NCBI RefSeq assembly: GCF_002304005.1
Contig: NZ_MRCQ01000009.1
Location: forward strand, 164,060 to 228,059
Direction: 5' to 3'
Length of the DNA stretch: 64,000 nucleotides
DNA from: Flavobacterium sp. ACN6
Lineage (GTDB): Bacteria; Bacteroidota; Bacteroidia; Flavobacteriales; Flavobacteriaceae
The number at the start of each line of letters is the position of its first letter. Position 1 is the first letter of the stretch. The notes beneath the pieces are model-generated. The model searched no databases, was not told the origin of the DNA, and saw nothing but the letters and a program-made list of their open reading frames with translations. Of the stretch, positions 15,767-25,321 are shown in pieces. A program made the translations under genes and the position numbers.

Positions 15767-18197
15767 CTTCTTGTTTTAATGCTTGAAAAAGAACATTCAT
15801 TTTTTCTTTTAAATCCGTATACATACTGTCTAAATCTAAGGTATTCAAATCGTCTTTTTCTAACTTCTTTAAAATCTGACCAATTTCATTTGCTTGAATT
15901 TGTTTAAACATCGGTGCAATACGATGTGCAATCGATTTAATTTCTTCATGATTATTCTCTTGTATTGCCGTTTTCAAAAGTTCTATATTATCTGCACTGC
16001 TGTCAATAAAAGATTTTAGAACCTCTTTTAAAGCAGATTCATCATGACCTAGAAAATCTTTTAATGTATCTAAAGAATACATTTGAGAAGATTGATCTTC
16101 TGTAATTTCAGAAAATTCTGTGGCAGGGATTTCTTCGTGATCTAATATCTGCTGAATGGTTTCCAATAAAATTTTTGGTGAATACGGTTTTTTAACAACA
16201 GTGGTAAAACCAGCATTTTTATAAACCGAAAGATCTAAATCTGTTCGTCCCGTCAGCGCAATCACTGGCTGATTTTTGAATATGTTTTCTGGAAGCTCAC
16301 GAAGTTTTTCTAAAAACAAAAATCCGTCAATCTCTGGCATTTGAATATCGCTAATAACAAAATCAAAAGCAGTATGCTGCATTGTTTCTAAAGCTTTAGA
16401 AGCGTTTGTAAATGACAAAACCTGATGCTGTTCTTGTTTTAAAACCCCGCTCGTCAAATTCAAAAGATTGATGTCGTCATCAACAACAATAAAAGTCTGC
16501 TTTTTAGTGTTTTTTAAGGATTTGTTTTTTACTTCAGTTGAACTTGGCTGACTATTATCAAATAATAATGGCAGTTCAATTTTAAAGGTGCTTCCTTTTC
16601 CAAAAATACTTTCTAAGCTTAAACTTCCGCCCAAAATAGAAATAATCTTCTGGCAGATTGATAAGCCTAAACCAGTTCCTCCATATTCCTTTTCAATGTT
16701 CTCATTTGCTTGGGCAAACTCTTCAAAAACCAATTTTTGGTTTCCTTTTTCAATACCAATTCCAGTGTCTTGAACAGAAATGGTAAAAGTCTGGTCTTCA
16801 TTCGCGTAAGCGGCAACTCTAATATGTCCTTCTTCAGTAAATTTATAAGCATTACCAATAATATTGGTTAGAATTTGTCTTAGTCTAAATGGATCGCCTA
16901 CAATACGGTTTTGGAACTTCTCGTCGACATTAATAATAAGATCAATATTTTTTTGCTTGTAAACTGTTTGAATATTCTTTGCAACATCTTCAATAATTTC
17001 AGGAAGTAAAAAAGGAACTTTTTCGATTGCTATTTTTCCAGCCTCTATTTTAGAAAAATCCAGTAAATCCTGAACAAGTTGTGTAATATACTCAGAAGAA
17101 TTTTTAATGTTTTTAATGAAATAAGACTGCTTGGTATTAACGTCTGAATTTCCTAAAAGTTCAGAATAGCCGACAATAGTGCTCAAAGGCGTTTTTAAAT
17201 CGTGACTTACTGTTGAAATTAACTGTTCACGACTTTTAAGCAGATTTTTTGTTTTGAAATTGGCAATTTCCAGCTGTTTTTTATAAGCTTTTGATTTTGA
17301 ATAATCGCTCACAATTAAAATAGAGAAAAATACAGTTAACAGTAAACCAATAACGGCCGAAGCGGTTACAATTTCGTTGACTCTTTTTAATGATTTTTCT
17401 TTTAAAGAATTGTTTTTTATCGAATTGATGATGATTTCTCGCTCAATAATTCGAAGTACTTTTCGAAGCTGATCTGAGATCGCCATTTCGTTTTGGAGCA
17501 GTTTGTTTTCTTCAAAATTCAACGATTCTTTCTTCTTTTCAGCTTTCATTTTTACGGTACTCAACAGCTTTTTAGAATTGGCTAAAATAGAATCCGAAGC
17601 TTTTTTACTCAATGTATTGGTGCTGTCGTCGGGAATGTTTTGATTAAGATAATCTACATATCGCTGTAAAACACCACGCTGGTAACTTCCCAATTGATTT
17701 GGGTTTTTGGTAAAATCCTGAAGTTCGAGTTTTCGAAGGTTAAACTCCATTTTCGTGATTTCGTCAATAGCATTATTTACAGAAGTTTCGTCGTCTGCTT
17801 TATTTTTTATTTCCTTTAACTGCTTGATGTTTTTTGTCTTTTCAGACAAAAGATAAGTGACACTATCCAAAAGTACTTTTTGATATTCTGTAGTAACAAT
17901 TTGTTTTAAAGTATCGATGCGAAGACGAAGCGAATCTGTTTCTATCAAATAATTATTGAAATCTTTTTCAGAGTTATTTTGAATAGTCTGCCTTGCTAAA
18001 CTCTCGGTTTTATAAACATTGGAGAAAAGTTTACTAACCCTTAGAATTTTAGTTTTTTCAAAAGCAATCTTATCTTCCAGTTTGTTATAAACAACATTTT
18101 CAGAATATAGAAACCATCCAACGGTTACCACCAAAGCCAATAATGCAACATAGCTGAATAAAACTTTGACTGCGGTGTAACTTCTTTTGCTTTCCAT
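15762..18197 (-). CDS. Hybrid sensor histidine kinase with receiver and HPt domains
   Basis: 811 residues. A membrane span at about 9-31 and a second at about 275-296 bracket a mostly helical external sensor region without a recognised ligand fold. Then come HisKA (phospho-His in STVSHDLKTPLST near 335), HATPase with N box GNAYKF and G boxes DTGIGIE and GGTGLGLSI, a receiver domain (FIVVDDDINLL, phosphoacceptor Asp in VISDIQMPEIDGF near 618) and a C-terminal HPt with SIAHRIAPMFKQ near 757. The architecture is that of a full phosphorelay, missing only an output regulator. The convergent NtrC-type gene next door is the natural candidate. Confidence 0.93.
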   Translation of the reverse strand: MESKRSYTAVKVLFSYVALLALVVTVGWFLYSENVVYNKLEDKIAFEKTKILRVSKLFSNVYKTESLARQTIQNNSEKDFNNYLIETDSLRLRIDTLKQIVTTEYQKVLLDSVTYLLSEKTKNIKQLKEIKNKADDETSVNNAIDEITKMEFNLRKLELQDFTKNPNQLGSYQRGVLQRYVDYLNQNIPDDSTNTLSKKASDSILANSKKLLSTVKMKAEKKKESLNFEENKLLQNEMAISDQLRKVLRIIEREIIINSIKNNSLKEKSLKRVNEIVTASAVIGLLLTVFFSILIVSDYSKSKAYKKQLEIANFKTKNLLKSREQLISTVSHDLKTPLSTIVGYSELLGNSDVNTKQSYFIKNIKNSSEYITQLVQDLLDFSKIEAGKIAIEKVPFLLPEIIEDVAKNIQTVYKQKNIDLIINVDEKFQNRIVGDPFRLRQILTNIIGNAYKFTEEGHIRVAAYANEDQTFTISVQDTGIGIEKGNQKLVFEEFAQANENIEKEYGGTGLGLSICQKIISILGGSLSLESIFGKGSTFKIELPLLFDNSQPSSTEVKNKSLKNTKKQTFIVVDDDINLLNLTSGVLKQEQHQVLSFTNASKALETMQHTAFDFVISDIQMPEIDGFLFLEKLRELPENIFKNQPVIALTGRTDLDLSVYKNAGFTTVVKKPYSPKILLETIQQILDHEEIPATEFSEITEDQSSQMYSLDTLKDFLGHDESALKEVLKSFIDSSADNIELLKTAIQENNHEEIKSIAHRIAPMFKQIQANEIGQILKKLEKDDLNTLDLDSMYTDLKEKMNVLFQALKQEV

Positions 18198-18317
18198 ATT
18201 TTGCTGAAGGATTTGTAAATTGGGGATATTGTAAACTCCTGCAATTTATCTAAAAAAATCTGTTTACAGAAAAGTAAATTTAGTCAATATGTTACATAAT
18301 TGTAAGGTATAAAAATA

Positions 18318-18358
18318 AAAACAGCCGTAGATTATATAAAATCTACAGCTGTAATTTT
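18318..18358 (-). terminator. Terminator of the S9 peptidase gene
   Basis: Arms around CAGCCGTAGATT and AATCTACAGCTG with a TATAAA-type loop; read leftward it ends in T-rich sequence. It belongs to the leftward gene that stops at 18373. Confidence 0.75.
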
Positions 18359-18372
18359 GTACTTTCTATGAA

Positions 18373-20274
18373 TTATAAAGTCTCGTCTAACCATTTAAAG
18401 AATTCACCCTGCCAAACCTGAGCATTCTGTGGTTTTAAAACCCAGTGATTTTCGTCTGGAAAATAGACAAATCGGCTTTTAATTCCTCTTAACTGGGCAG
18501 CTTGAAAAGCTTCCTGTCCTTGTCCGATTGGCACACGGAAATCTTTTCCTCCTTGGAAAATCAAAATTGGTTTATTCCAGTTTTGAACCAATGTCGCAGG
18601 GTTAAAAGTCGTATACGCTTTTTGTGCTGCGGCATTATCTTTTTCCCAATATGGGCCGCCAAAATCCCAGTTGTTAAAGAAAACTTCTTCCGTCGTTCCC
18701 AACATACTAACAGTGTTGAAAACACCATCGTGAGCGATAAAAGTTTTGAAACGGTTTTTGTGAATTCCAGCTAAATAAAACACAGAATACCCTCCGTAAC
18801 TAGCACCAACGCATCCTAAACGGCTTTTGTCAACATAACTTTCTTTGGCAACATCATCGATAGCAGAAAGGTAATCGTCCATCACTTGTCCGCCCCAGTC
18901 TTTACTAATTTGTTCGTTCCATTCAACACCATGTCCTGGCATTCCGCGACGGTTTGGCGCTACAACTACATAACCTTTTGCTGCCATTAAAGAGAAATTC
19001 CAACGGAAAGAATACGATTGTGTCAATGCACTTTGCGGTCCGCCTTGACAGAATAATAAAGTTGGATATTTTTTTGAAGCATCAAAATTTGGAGGAAGAA
19101 TTACCCAAACCAGCATTTTTTTGCCATCAGTAGTAGTAACGTAACGTTTTTCTGTTTTACTTAATGTCAGAGATTTGTATGTTTCTGTGTTCACATTTGA
19201 AAGTTGTTTCCAAGTGTTTTTCTTCAAATTAAAAGAGAAAATTTCACCGGCATGATTCATATCACTTCTTGTAACAATAATGTCATCTCCAGAAAAACCT
19301 ACTAAATCATTTACGTCAAAATCTCCATTTGTCAATTGACGTACATTAATAGCGATTTTTGTTAAACCTGGAAAATTAACAGAGAAAAGTTGCTTTGTTC
19401 CATCAATTGGCGCAACAAAGAAAACCGTTTTTCCATCTTTACTCCAGATAAAATTATCTACAGTCCCGTCCCAATTTGCCGTTAAGTTAGTTTTGATTCC
19501 TTTAAATTCAACAATAATGTCGTTTTTATCAGACTCGTAACCGTCACGTTTCATTTGCAGCCAAGATAAATTTCCAGTTGGAGAAAACTGCGGTGCCGTA
19601 TCGTAACCTAAATTACCATCTGTTTTGTTGGTCGTTTTTTGAGTTTCTAAATTATATTCGTAAATATCTGTGTTGGTAGAAATCGCATAAGCAGTTCCTG
19701 CTTTTTTCTTGCAAACATAAAAAATACTTTTGCTGTCTGGCGACCAAATATAATCTTCGTCTCCGCCAAAAGGTTTTTGAGGAGAATCAAAAGTTTCACC
19801 TTTTAAAATATCAATTCCTTTTGCGCTATCTTTATTTTCTTTATAAAAAACATGGTTAAATTTTCCTTCGTTCCAAGTATCCCAATGACGGTAATCTAAT
19901 CCGTCATAAATTTGAGCGTCAGATTTAGTTAGTTTTGGATAAAAATCTTTTCCTAAAACTTTATCGATTTTTACTTCTTCATTATACACTAGATATTTTC
20001 CGTCAGGAGAAATATTTTTGTCCGCTAAGATGTCTTTCGTGTCTTTAATTTCTGTTGCATTTCCTCCGTTTACGGGAATTGTGTAAATTTTAGAAGTCGA
20101 TTTATTTTCTTCTACAGAAGGTGTAGAAACTTTAAAAACAACATTTTTCGCATCTTTAGAAATACCAAGAGGTGTCACTCTTCCTAATTTCCATAATAAT
20201 TCTGGCGACATAACATTCTGTCCGATAGCGTTTAAACTCATTACTATTAAGGTTGTTAATAATACTTTTTTCAT
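18373..20274 (-). CDS. S9-family prolyl oligopeptidase-like peptidase, exported
   Basis: About 633 residues. I use the ATG at 20274, giving MKKVLLTTLIVMSLNAIGQ as signal peptide; an ATG two codons upstream is the alternative. The N-terminal 370 residues form a beta-propeller with WSPDSKSIF and WSKDGKTVFF repeats. The C-terminal alpha/beta-hydrolase has the nucleophile in GASYGGYSVFY near 494, with Asp in GGKDFRVP near 585 and His in DENHWV near 615. Such enzymes (DPP IV/acylaminoacyl peptidase type) cleave short peptides in the periplasm, fitting a protein-degrading Flavobacterium. Monocistronic. Confidence 0.93.
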   Translation of the reverse strand: MKKVLLTTLIVMSLNAIGQNVMSPELLWKLGRVTPLGISKDAKNVVFKVSTPSVEENKSTSKIYTIPVNGGNATEIKDTKDILADKNISPDGKYLVYNEEVKIDKVLGKDFYPKLTKSDAQIYDGLDYRHWDTWNEGKFNHVFYKENKDSAKGIDILKGETFDSPQKPFGGDEDYIWSPDSKSIFYVCKKKAGTAYAISTNTDIYEYNLETQKTTNKTDGNLGYDTAPQFSPTGNLSWLQMKRDGYESDKNDIIVEFKGIKTNLTANWDGTVDNFIWSKDGKTVFFVAPIDGTKQLFSVNFPGLTKIAINVRQLTNGDFDVNDLVGFSGDDIIVTRSDMNHAGEIFSFNLKKNTWKQLSNVNTETYKSLTLSKTEKRYVTTTDGKKMLVWVILPPNFDASKKYPTLLFCQGGPQSALTQSYSFRWNFSLMAAKGYVVVAPNRRGMPGHGVEWNEQISKDWGGQVMDDYLSAIDDVAKESYVDKSRLGCVGASYGGYSVFYLAGIHKNRFKTFIAHDGVFNTVSMLGTTEEVFFNNWDFGGPYWEKDNAAAQKAYTTFNPATLVQNWNKPILIFQGGKDFRVPIGQGQEAFQAAQLRGIKSRFVYFPDENHWVLKPQNAQVWQGEFFKWLDETL

Positions 20275-20329
20275 AATCAAATTATTCTATTTTTTGTGGC
20301 GCTAAAAATACAACATTTAAAATCCAATA

Positions 20330-20680
20330 AATTGTTAAAATTCAAATTCCAATTTTGAAATTCCAAATTCCAATGTTGTCAGTTTGAGAGAAGTCGAAGA
20401 GTAAGTAGTAAAGGGCTTCGACTCCGCTCAGCCTGACAGCGAGGTGAAATTCCAAATTCCAATGTTGTCAGTTTGAGCCTGACAAGTGAGGTGAAATTCT
20501 ATTTCTTACAGTATAATTGTTTTATCACCCTGAGCGAAGTCGAAGGGCATACAGCAATTGAGTTTGGCAAACGTTTCTAAAATTTGGAATCTGGAATTTT
20601 CATTATTGGAATTTTTTATTAGAATTTCTTTCAAATTTATTTCCTAAATTGGAATTTGGAATTTAAAAGTTTGGAATTTA
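20330..20680. repeat. Dense patch of intergenic repeats
   Basis: A 413-bp gene-free spacer made of AATTCCAAATTCCAA units, inverted TTGGAATTTGGAATTT units (20640-20680), and several copies of a second family with core GAGCGAAGTCGAAGGGC or its complement CTTCGACTCCGCTCAGCC (20388-20440, 20530-20548). A segment TGTTGTCAGTTTGAG is repeated at 20372 and 20462. The elements appear inserted in one another. Confidence 0.75.
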
Positions 20681-20693
20681 TATAAACAGAGAA

Positions 20694-21806
20694 ATGGAAT
20701 TAAGCTATTGGGAATTAAAAAACTGGTTCACGAATGTTGATTACACAATTGTGGGAAGTGGTATCGTTGGCCTGCATGCTGCATTACGCTTACGCGAAAG
20801 ATTTCCGGATGCTAAAATTCTTGTTTTAGAAAGAGGAATGTTACCACAAGGGGCGAGTACGAAAAATGCTGGTTTTGCCTGTTTTGGAAGTCTCTCTGAA
20901 ATTATGGATGATTTAAAAACGCATTCAGAAGATGATGTAGTCAATTTGATTGGGAAACGCTGGAAAGGTTTGCAGTTACTTCGAAAAAGACTTGGAGATG
21001 CAGCAATTGATTTTAAACCTCACGGCGGTTATGAATTGTTTTTGAAAGAAGATGAATTGGGATTTAATGAATGTATTTCAAGAATGCCTTTTATCAATGA
21101 AATTCTAAAACCGCTTTTTAAAACAGAAGTTTTTGCGAAAGAAACAGACCGATTTGGATTTGGAAATATTCAAGATTATTTAATTTTTAATCCTTTTGAA
21201 GCCCAGATTGATACCGGAAATATGATGCAGGAATTGTTGAAGCAAGCAGTTTCTGAAAACATTTTAATTCTAAATCAGCAAACCGTAACATCTTATGCAG
21301 ACGCAGGAAATCATGTTGAAGTTGTCCTGAATGATTTCAGTTTTAAAACCCATAAATTACTTTTTGCGACAAATGGTTTTGCAAGTGTTTTGACGAGTGG
21401 CGCTGTAAAACCTGCAAGGGCTCAAGTTTTAATTACAGAACCCATTGATAATTTAGATATAAAAGGAACGTTTCATTTAGATAAAGGGTATTATTATTTC
21501 AGAAATGTAAACAATCGTATTTTGTTGGGCGGCGGAAGAAATCTGGATTTTGAAGGCGAAACGACAACTGAATTTGGCGAGACGAAAATTATTCAAAATA
21601 AATTGGAAGATTTACTGAAAAATGTAATTTTACCAAATCAGGATTTTCAGATTGCGCACCGATGGAGCGGTATTATGGGAATTGGAAATAGTAAAAACCC
21701 TGTTGTTTCTCAACTATCTGAAAACGTGTTTTGTGGAGTGCGTTTAGGCGGAATGGGAATAGCAATTGGCAGTTTAATAGGAACAGAATTAGCAGATTTA
21801 ATATAA
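20694..21806 (+). CDS. FAD-dependent oxidoreductase, DAO family
   Basis: 370 residues. A Rossmann FAD motif GSGIVGLHAALRLRERFPD lies at 22-40, followed by LVLERGMLPQGASTKNAGF, whose S-T-K-N-A-G-F is typical of glycine/D-amino-acid oxidase relatives. The C-terminal FAD contact GVRLGGMGIAIGS is near 347. It probably oxidises an amine or amino acid; the substrate cannot be told. Its stop overlaps the ATG of mtgA by one base (TAATG), so translation is coupled. Confidence 0.88.
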   Translation: MELSYWELKNWFTNVDYTIVGSGIVGLHAALRLRERFPDAKILVLERGMLPQGASTKNAGFACFGSLSEIMDDLKTHSEDDVVNLIGKRWKGLQLLRKRLGDAAIDFKPHGGYELFLKEDELGFNECISRMPFINEILKPLFKTEVFAKETDRFGFGNIQDYLIFNPFEAQIDTGNMMQELLKQAVSENILILNQQTVTSYADAGNHVEVVLNDFSFKTHKLLFATNGFASVLTSGAVKPARAQVLITEPIDNLDIKGTFHLDKGYYYFRNVNNRILLGGGRNLDFEGETTTEFGETKIIQNKLEDLLKNVILPNQDFQIAHRWSGIMGIGNSKNPVVSQLSENVFCGVRLGGMGIAIGSLIGTELADLI

Positions 21807-22591
21807 TGGCAGCACCCAAAAAACCAGCACCAAAAAAAACAACCGCAGCGAAACCAAAACCAAAATCGTCTCCTAAAAAAGGAAATCGATCTTTGGGAGA
21901 AAAAATAAAATGGTTTTTTATAAAAGCTGCTTTGTGGTTTTTCGGATTATCAATTGGTTCGGTTATATTTTTTAAATACGTTCCGGTTCCTTTTACACCT
22001 TTGATGATTATTCGCGCTATCGAAAATAAATTTGGTGGAAAGGAAGTGTATTTTGATCACGACTGGGAACCGATTGAAAAAATTTCCATGAATTTGCAAA
22101 AAGCAGTAATTGCGAGCGAAGATGGAACTTTTCTTATTCATAATGGTTTCGATTTTAAAGCACTTCAAAAAGCATATAAAAGTAATGAACGCGGAAGGCG
22201 AATTCGCGGTGGAAGCACCATTTCACAGCAAACGGCTAAAAACGTCTTTTTGTGGCAGGGAAAAAGTTATTTCCGTAAAGGTCTTGAAGCTTATTTTACC
22301 GTTTTAATTGAATTGATCTGGGGCAAAGAACGCATCATGGAAGTTTACCTTAACAGCATCGAAATGGGTGACGGAGTTTACGGCGCTTATGCGGCGACAG
22401 AACATTGGTACCGTCGCGATGCTTCGAGTTTAACACCAATGCAGGCGGCGGGAATTGCGGCGATTTTACCAAATCCGAGAAAATTTAAGGCTACAGGTTC
22501 ATCAAGTTATATCAATAGAAGAAAAGAGCGTATTGTTCGCGAGATGCGTTACGTTGGAAAAAAAGTAAATTATAAAGGGAATGAGAAGTAA
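21806..22591 (+). CDS. mtgA: Monofunctional biosynthetic peptidoglycan transglycosylase
   Basis: 261 residues from ATG 21806. A cytoplasmic tail of about 35 residues made largely of Ala, Lys and Pro comes first, then a membrane anchor (about 36-55), then the GT51 domain: catalytic Glu in VIASEDGTFLIHNGFD near 100, RGGSTISQQTAKNVFL near 130 and ERIMEVYLNSIEMG near 175. It polymerises lipid II into glycan strands at the outer face of the inner membrane. The Lys/Pro/Ala tail is longer than in the enterobacterial enzyme. Overlaps the next gene by 11 bp. Confidence 0.94.
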   Translation: MAAPKKPAPKKTTAAKPKPKSSPKKGNRSLGEKIKWFFIKAALWFFGLSIGSVIFFKYVPVPFTPLMIIRAIENKFGGKEVYFDHDWEPIEKISMNLQKAVIASEDGTFLIHNGFDFKALQKAYKSNERGRRIRGGSTISQQTAKNVFLWQGKSYFRKGLEAYFTVLIELIWGKERIMEVYLNSIEMGDGVYGAYAATEHWYRRDASSLTPMQAAGIAAILPNPRKFKATGSSSYINRRKERIVREMRYVGKKVNYKGNEK

Positions 22592-23537
22592 AAAGTTATT
22601 TTTTGCTTTTCTAATCTTAACAACAACGTTGACTTTTGGACAAGGAAAAACTTCAGAAATAGGTTTTATATCAGATAATGATTTATATACTTCGTCTAAA
22701 AACGATATGTATTACACCAACGGATTGGAAATTTTTTATCGATATATAAGCCGGAATAGCAATGAAAAAATTAGTAAAGAAATAACCGAATTTCGAATTG
22801 GGCAATATCTTTATAATCCGCGATTTATCAATGAAGAAGCCGTCGATATAAACGATCGTCCGTTTGCGGGATATCTTTTTGCAGAAGCGGGGAAAAGCTT
22901 TTTCTATAAAAGCGAATCCGTTTTAAAAACCGATTTTCAATTGGGTTTTGTGGGACCAAATGCTCTTGGGCAACAATTGCAGGAAGGCTTTCATAAAATT
23001 ATCGGTTATAAAAAAGTTTTTGGCTGGGAAAATCAAATTCATAACGCTTTAGGATTACAAGCGCACGTAATGTATTCTAAAAAAATGTTTCCATCACAGC
23101 ATAATGATTTTGTAGATCTGCATTTCCAGTCGGAAGCCAATTTGGGAACCATTTTTACGGGAATCTCTACAGGATTTATGGCGAGATTTGGATTTAAAAA
23201 ATTAATTCCGATTTACGATTCTAATATGCATGATGCTTCTATAAGTGCAGAAGTACAGCCCAACATTCGAGAGTTTTATTTCTACATAGCGCCAAGCGTT
23301 AATTATCAGTTTTACGATGCCACAATCGAGGGCAGTATGTTTAATAATACCAGTCCAATTACTTTCGATTTAGTGCCGCTTCGCTTTAATGGAGAAGCAG
23401 GTTTAAAATACCGCTACAATAATTTCAATATTTCCTATTCTTTCCTGTACCGCGGAAGAGAATTAAAAGGCGATGTTAATGATACAAATCGCGGGTATTT
23501 TTATGGATCGATTCGAATGGGGTTTTTACTGCGATAA
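22581..23537 (+). CDS. LpxR-family outer-membrane protein (lipid A deacylase-like)
   Basis: 318 residues with a signal peptide (1-20, ending TFGQG). The mature N-terminus FISDNDLYTSSKNDMYYTNGLEIFYRY (split here, residues 29-56) has the N-D and Y-T-N-G features of the LpxR/DUF2219 beta-barrel family, which removes 3'-acyloxyacyl chains from lipid A in Gram-negatives. Alternating beta-strand pattern and an aromatic C-terminal strand (GSIRMGFLLR) fit an outer-membrane barrel. It is translationally coupled to mtgA. Activity on lipid A is family inference. Confidence 0.82.
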   Translation: MRSKKLFFAFLILTTTLTFGQGKTSEIGFISDNDLYTSSKNDMYYTNGLEIFYRYISRNSNEKISKEITEFRIGQYLYNPRFINEEAVDINDRPFAGYLFAEAGKSFFYKSESVLKTDFQLGFVGPNALGQQLQEGFHKIIGYKKVFGWENQIHNALGLQAHVMYSKKMFPSQHNDFVDLHFQSEANLGTIFTGISTGFMARFGFKKLIPIYDSNMHDASISAEVQPNIREFYFYIAPSVNYQFYDATIEGSMFNNTSPITFDLVPLRFNGEAGLKYRYNNFNISYSFLYRGRELKGDVNDTNRGYFYGSIRMGFLLR

Positions 23538-23547
23538 AGGTTAGTTT

Positions 23548-23665
23548 GCCGCAAAGATGCTGAGGCACTAAGTTTTCGCGCTCAATAGCAATCTTATAGC
23601 GAGTGAATAATCAAAATTTTCGCAATATATGTCATTTCGACGAAGGAGAAATCTCCGCAAGAAGC
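23548..23665. repeat. Intergenic repeats between lpxR-like gene and next ORF
   Basis: Two families: GCCGCAAAGATGCTGAGGCAC at the left, related to the CGCAAAG repeat near 59850, and GTCATTTCGACGAAGGAGAA at 23630-23650, the same unit that forms the 29-bp inverted repeat at 42546-42651, here as a single half-site. Confidence 0.6.
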
Positions 23666-23743
23666 TCTATAAAGAATTTCAATTCTAAATGAAATTTGTA
23701 AATAATTATACTTCGATTAAAACAGAATTTCAGAGAAGAAATT

Positions 23744-24304
23744 TTAATCCATTTCCATATTTTTAGACAAATCCTCCCATTTTTGATCCAGACAAACTAT
23801 AGTGCTTTCCATTATTACCGCGTTCACGTCAGAAGTGCTTTTTACTTGCGGACTTAGTACGGCCTTTCCATTTTCAAAATAAATATAAGCATCAACATTG
23901 CTGTCTCCCCAAAAGTATGGATAAACAATTGCGCTGTTTTCGGTGCTTTCGCTAACGTATTTTTCCATGCTAACGATAAAGGCAAACATGGGTAGCATTT
24001 CTACATAATTTTCGCTAAAAAACAGCATTCCCCATTGCCATTCTTCTTTCGCTTCATCGTAATCTGAAAAAGCCATTGCTTGTTTGTATTCCATCCATCC
24101 GTCAAGAACTTCCTGATTGGTGTTTTCATTGTAGGCATGAAGATATTCTGGCGTTAAATCCATTTTAGAATCCATTTCCCGACTGTCCCACCATTTTTGC
24201 CAATTGTCATTTAACGTTGGTTTTTCGGGAGCGCTGTTTAAAAAAAAATCCAGCTGCGATTTTGTGATTTTTACTTTACAGAATAGAGAACTTAATTCAG
24301 ACAT
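23744..24304 (-). CDS. Hypothetical cytosolic protein, Trp/acid-rich
   Basis: 186 residues, no signal peptide or membrane span. Rich in Trp, Glu and Asp, with WQKWWDSREMDSK near 36-48 and EEWQWGMLFFSENY near 86-99. I do not recognise the family. The size, acidity and position in a run of small unknown genes resemble contact-system immunity proteins, but nothing in the sequence proves it. It is separated from the next leftward gene by 56 bp. Confidence 0.65.
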   Translation of the reverse strand: MSELSSLFCKVKITKSQLDFFLNSAPEKPTLNDNWQKWWDSREMDSKMDLTPEYLHAYNENTNQEVLDGWMEYKQAMAFSDYDEAKEEWQWGMLFFSENYVEMLPMFAFIVSMEKYVSESTENSAIVYPYFWGDSNVDAYIYFENGKAVLSPQVKSTSDVNAVIMESTIVCLDQKWEDLSKNMEMD

Positions 24305-24360
24305 GGTTTAAGATTTTAATGAAACATAATTAAAACAATTGGCGATTTGTTTTAAATAAT

Positions 24361-24714
24361 TTATTTTGAAATTGATATGAAGAAATAGATTGTAGCAATT
24401 ACTAAGATAACCAATCCGATGAGTAGTAAGATGTCATCTTCGTTTGTTGTAACACCTTTTTTTACGAGATAAAACCGATGACTTAATAATCCAATTTCAT
24501 AGCAAACTAAAAATGCGATAATTGCTAATACGCCATATATTGTGGCTAATCCGCCGCCACTGCTAAATGCGCCTTCGTGCACAAACCAAGCAATTATTAA
24601 TACAAGCGGAAAAATTAGCAGTAACGATTTAATCAAGATGGGACTTCCTTTCCAAAATAATAATGCAATCAATCCAATTATTGGGAGTAAAAGCCAGCGT
24701 AGGAATACGGTCAT
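24361..24714 (-). CDS. Small integral membrane protein, unknown
   Basis: 117 residues with four likely membrane spans (about 4-22, 28-45, 54-75 and 96-115). A short charged loop HRFYLVKKGVTTNEDD lies between the last two. I cannot assign a family. It lies 16 bp downstream of another small membrane protein gene on the same strand, and the group of three at 24361-25760 is probably one operon. Confidence 0.6.
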   Translation of the reverse strand: MTVFLRWLLLPIIGLIALLFWKGSPILIKSLLLIFPLVLIIAWFVHEGAFSSGGGLATIYGVLAIIAFLVCYEIGLLSHRFYLVKKGVTTNEDDILLLIGLVILVIATIYFFISISK

Positions 24715-24730
24715 ATTATTTCGTTTTTAT

Positions 24731-25321
24731 TCAGTTATTTTTTAGTTCGATACTATTTCCAGAATTTTTATTGAACGTAATAGTTTGGTTGGGACCTCCA
24801 CAAAAGATTGTCAACGTTAATGTGCTGTCGGTTTCCTTTTTAAAAAGAATATCTTTTGCATTTCTGATTTTGATATTCAAATTATCATTCCTGATTTGCG
24901 AGTCGGTACATTTAAAAATTCTTTTTTCGATTGGGCCATTTTTCTCCATTACTTCAAGCCACGGAGACGTCATTGCGCTGTAGCCCACAATTTGAGCCCG
25001 ATATTTATCATTTAAATTTTTATCAATATACAAACCTAAAGATGTGGTCGAAAGTAAAAGCGCATAAAAAGGAATCATCATTGGGATAATGCTTACTATC
25101 AAAGTCAATACTAGAGCTGCCAGAAGAAGCTTGGCCATGATTTTTTTCCAAAAAAGTACAATGACTACAAAGCTTGTAAAGAGCCAAATCCAAAATAATA
25201 CAATATCACTATAATAACCACGTAAACTTATTTCTTTAAAATAATACAAACAACAGTTTAATGCTAGAAATAGGCTCATAATGAGATAAAATCTCAATAC
25301 TATTTTGTTATTTCGACTCAT
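24731..25321 (-). CDS. Membrane protein of unknown function
   Basis: 196 residues. Three membrane spans in the first 95 residues, then an external-looking domain (about 100-196) ending TLTIFCGGPNQTITFNKNSG. The only cysteines in that domain are near 138 and 174. Overlaps the upstream gene by 14 bp, so the two are translationally coupled. No recognised family. Confidence 0.6.
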   Translation of the reverse strand: MSRNNKIVLRFYLIMSLFLALNCCLYYFKEISLRGYYSDIVLFWIWLFTSFVVIVLFWKKIMAKLLLAALVLTLIVSIIPMMIPFYALLLSTTSLGLYIDKNLNDKYRAQIVGYSAMTSPWLEVMEKNGPIEKRIFKCTDSQIRNDNLNIKIRNAKDILFKKETDSTLTLTIFCGGPNQTITFNKNSGNSIELKNN

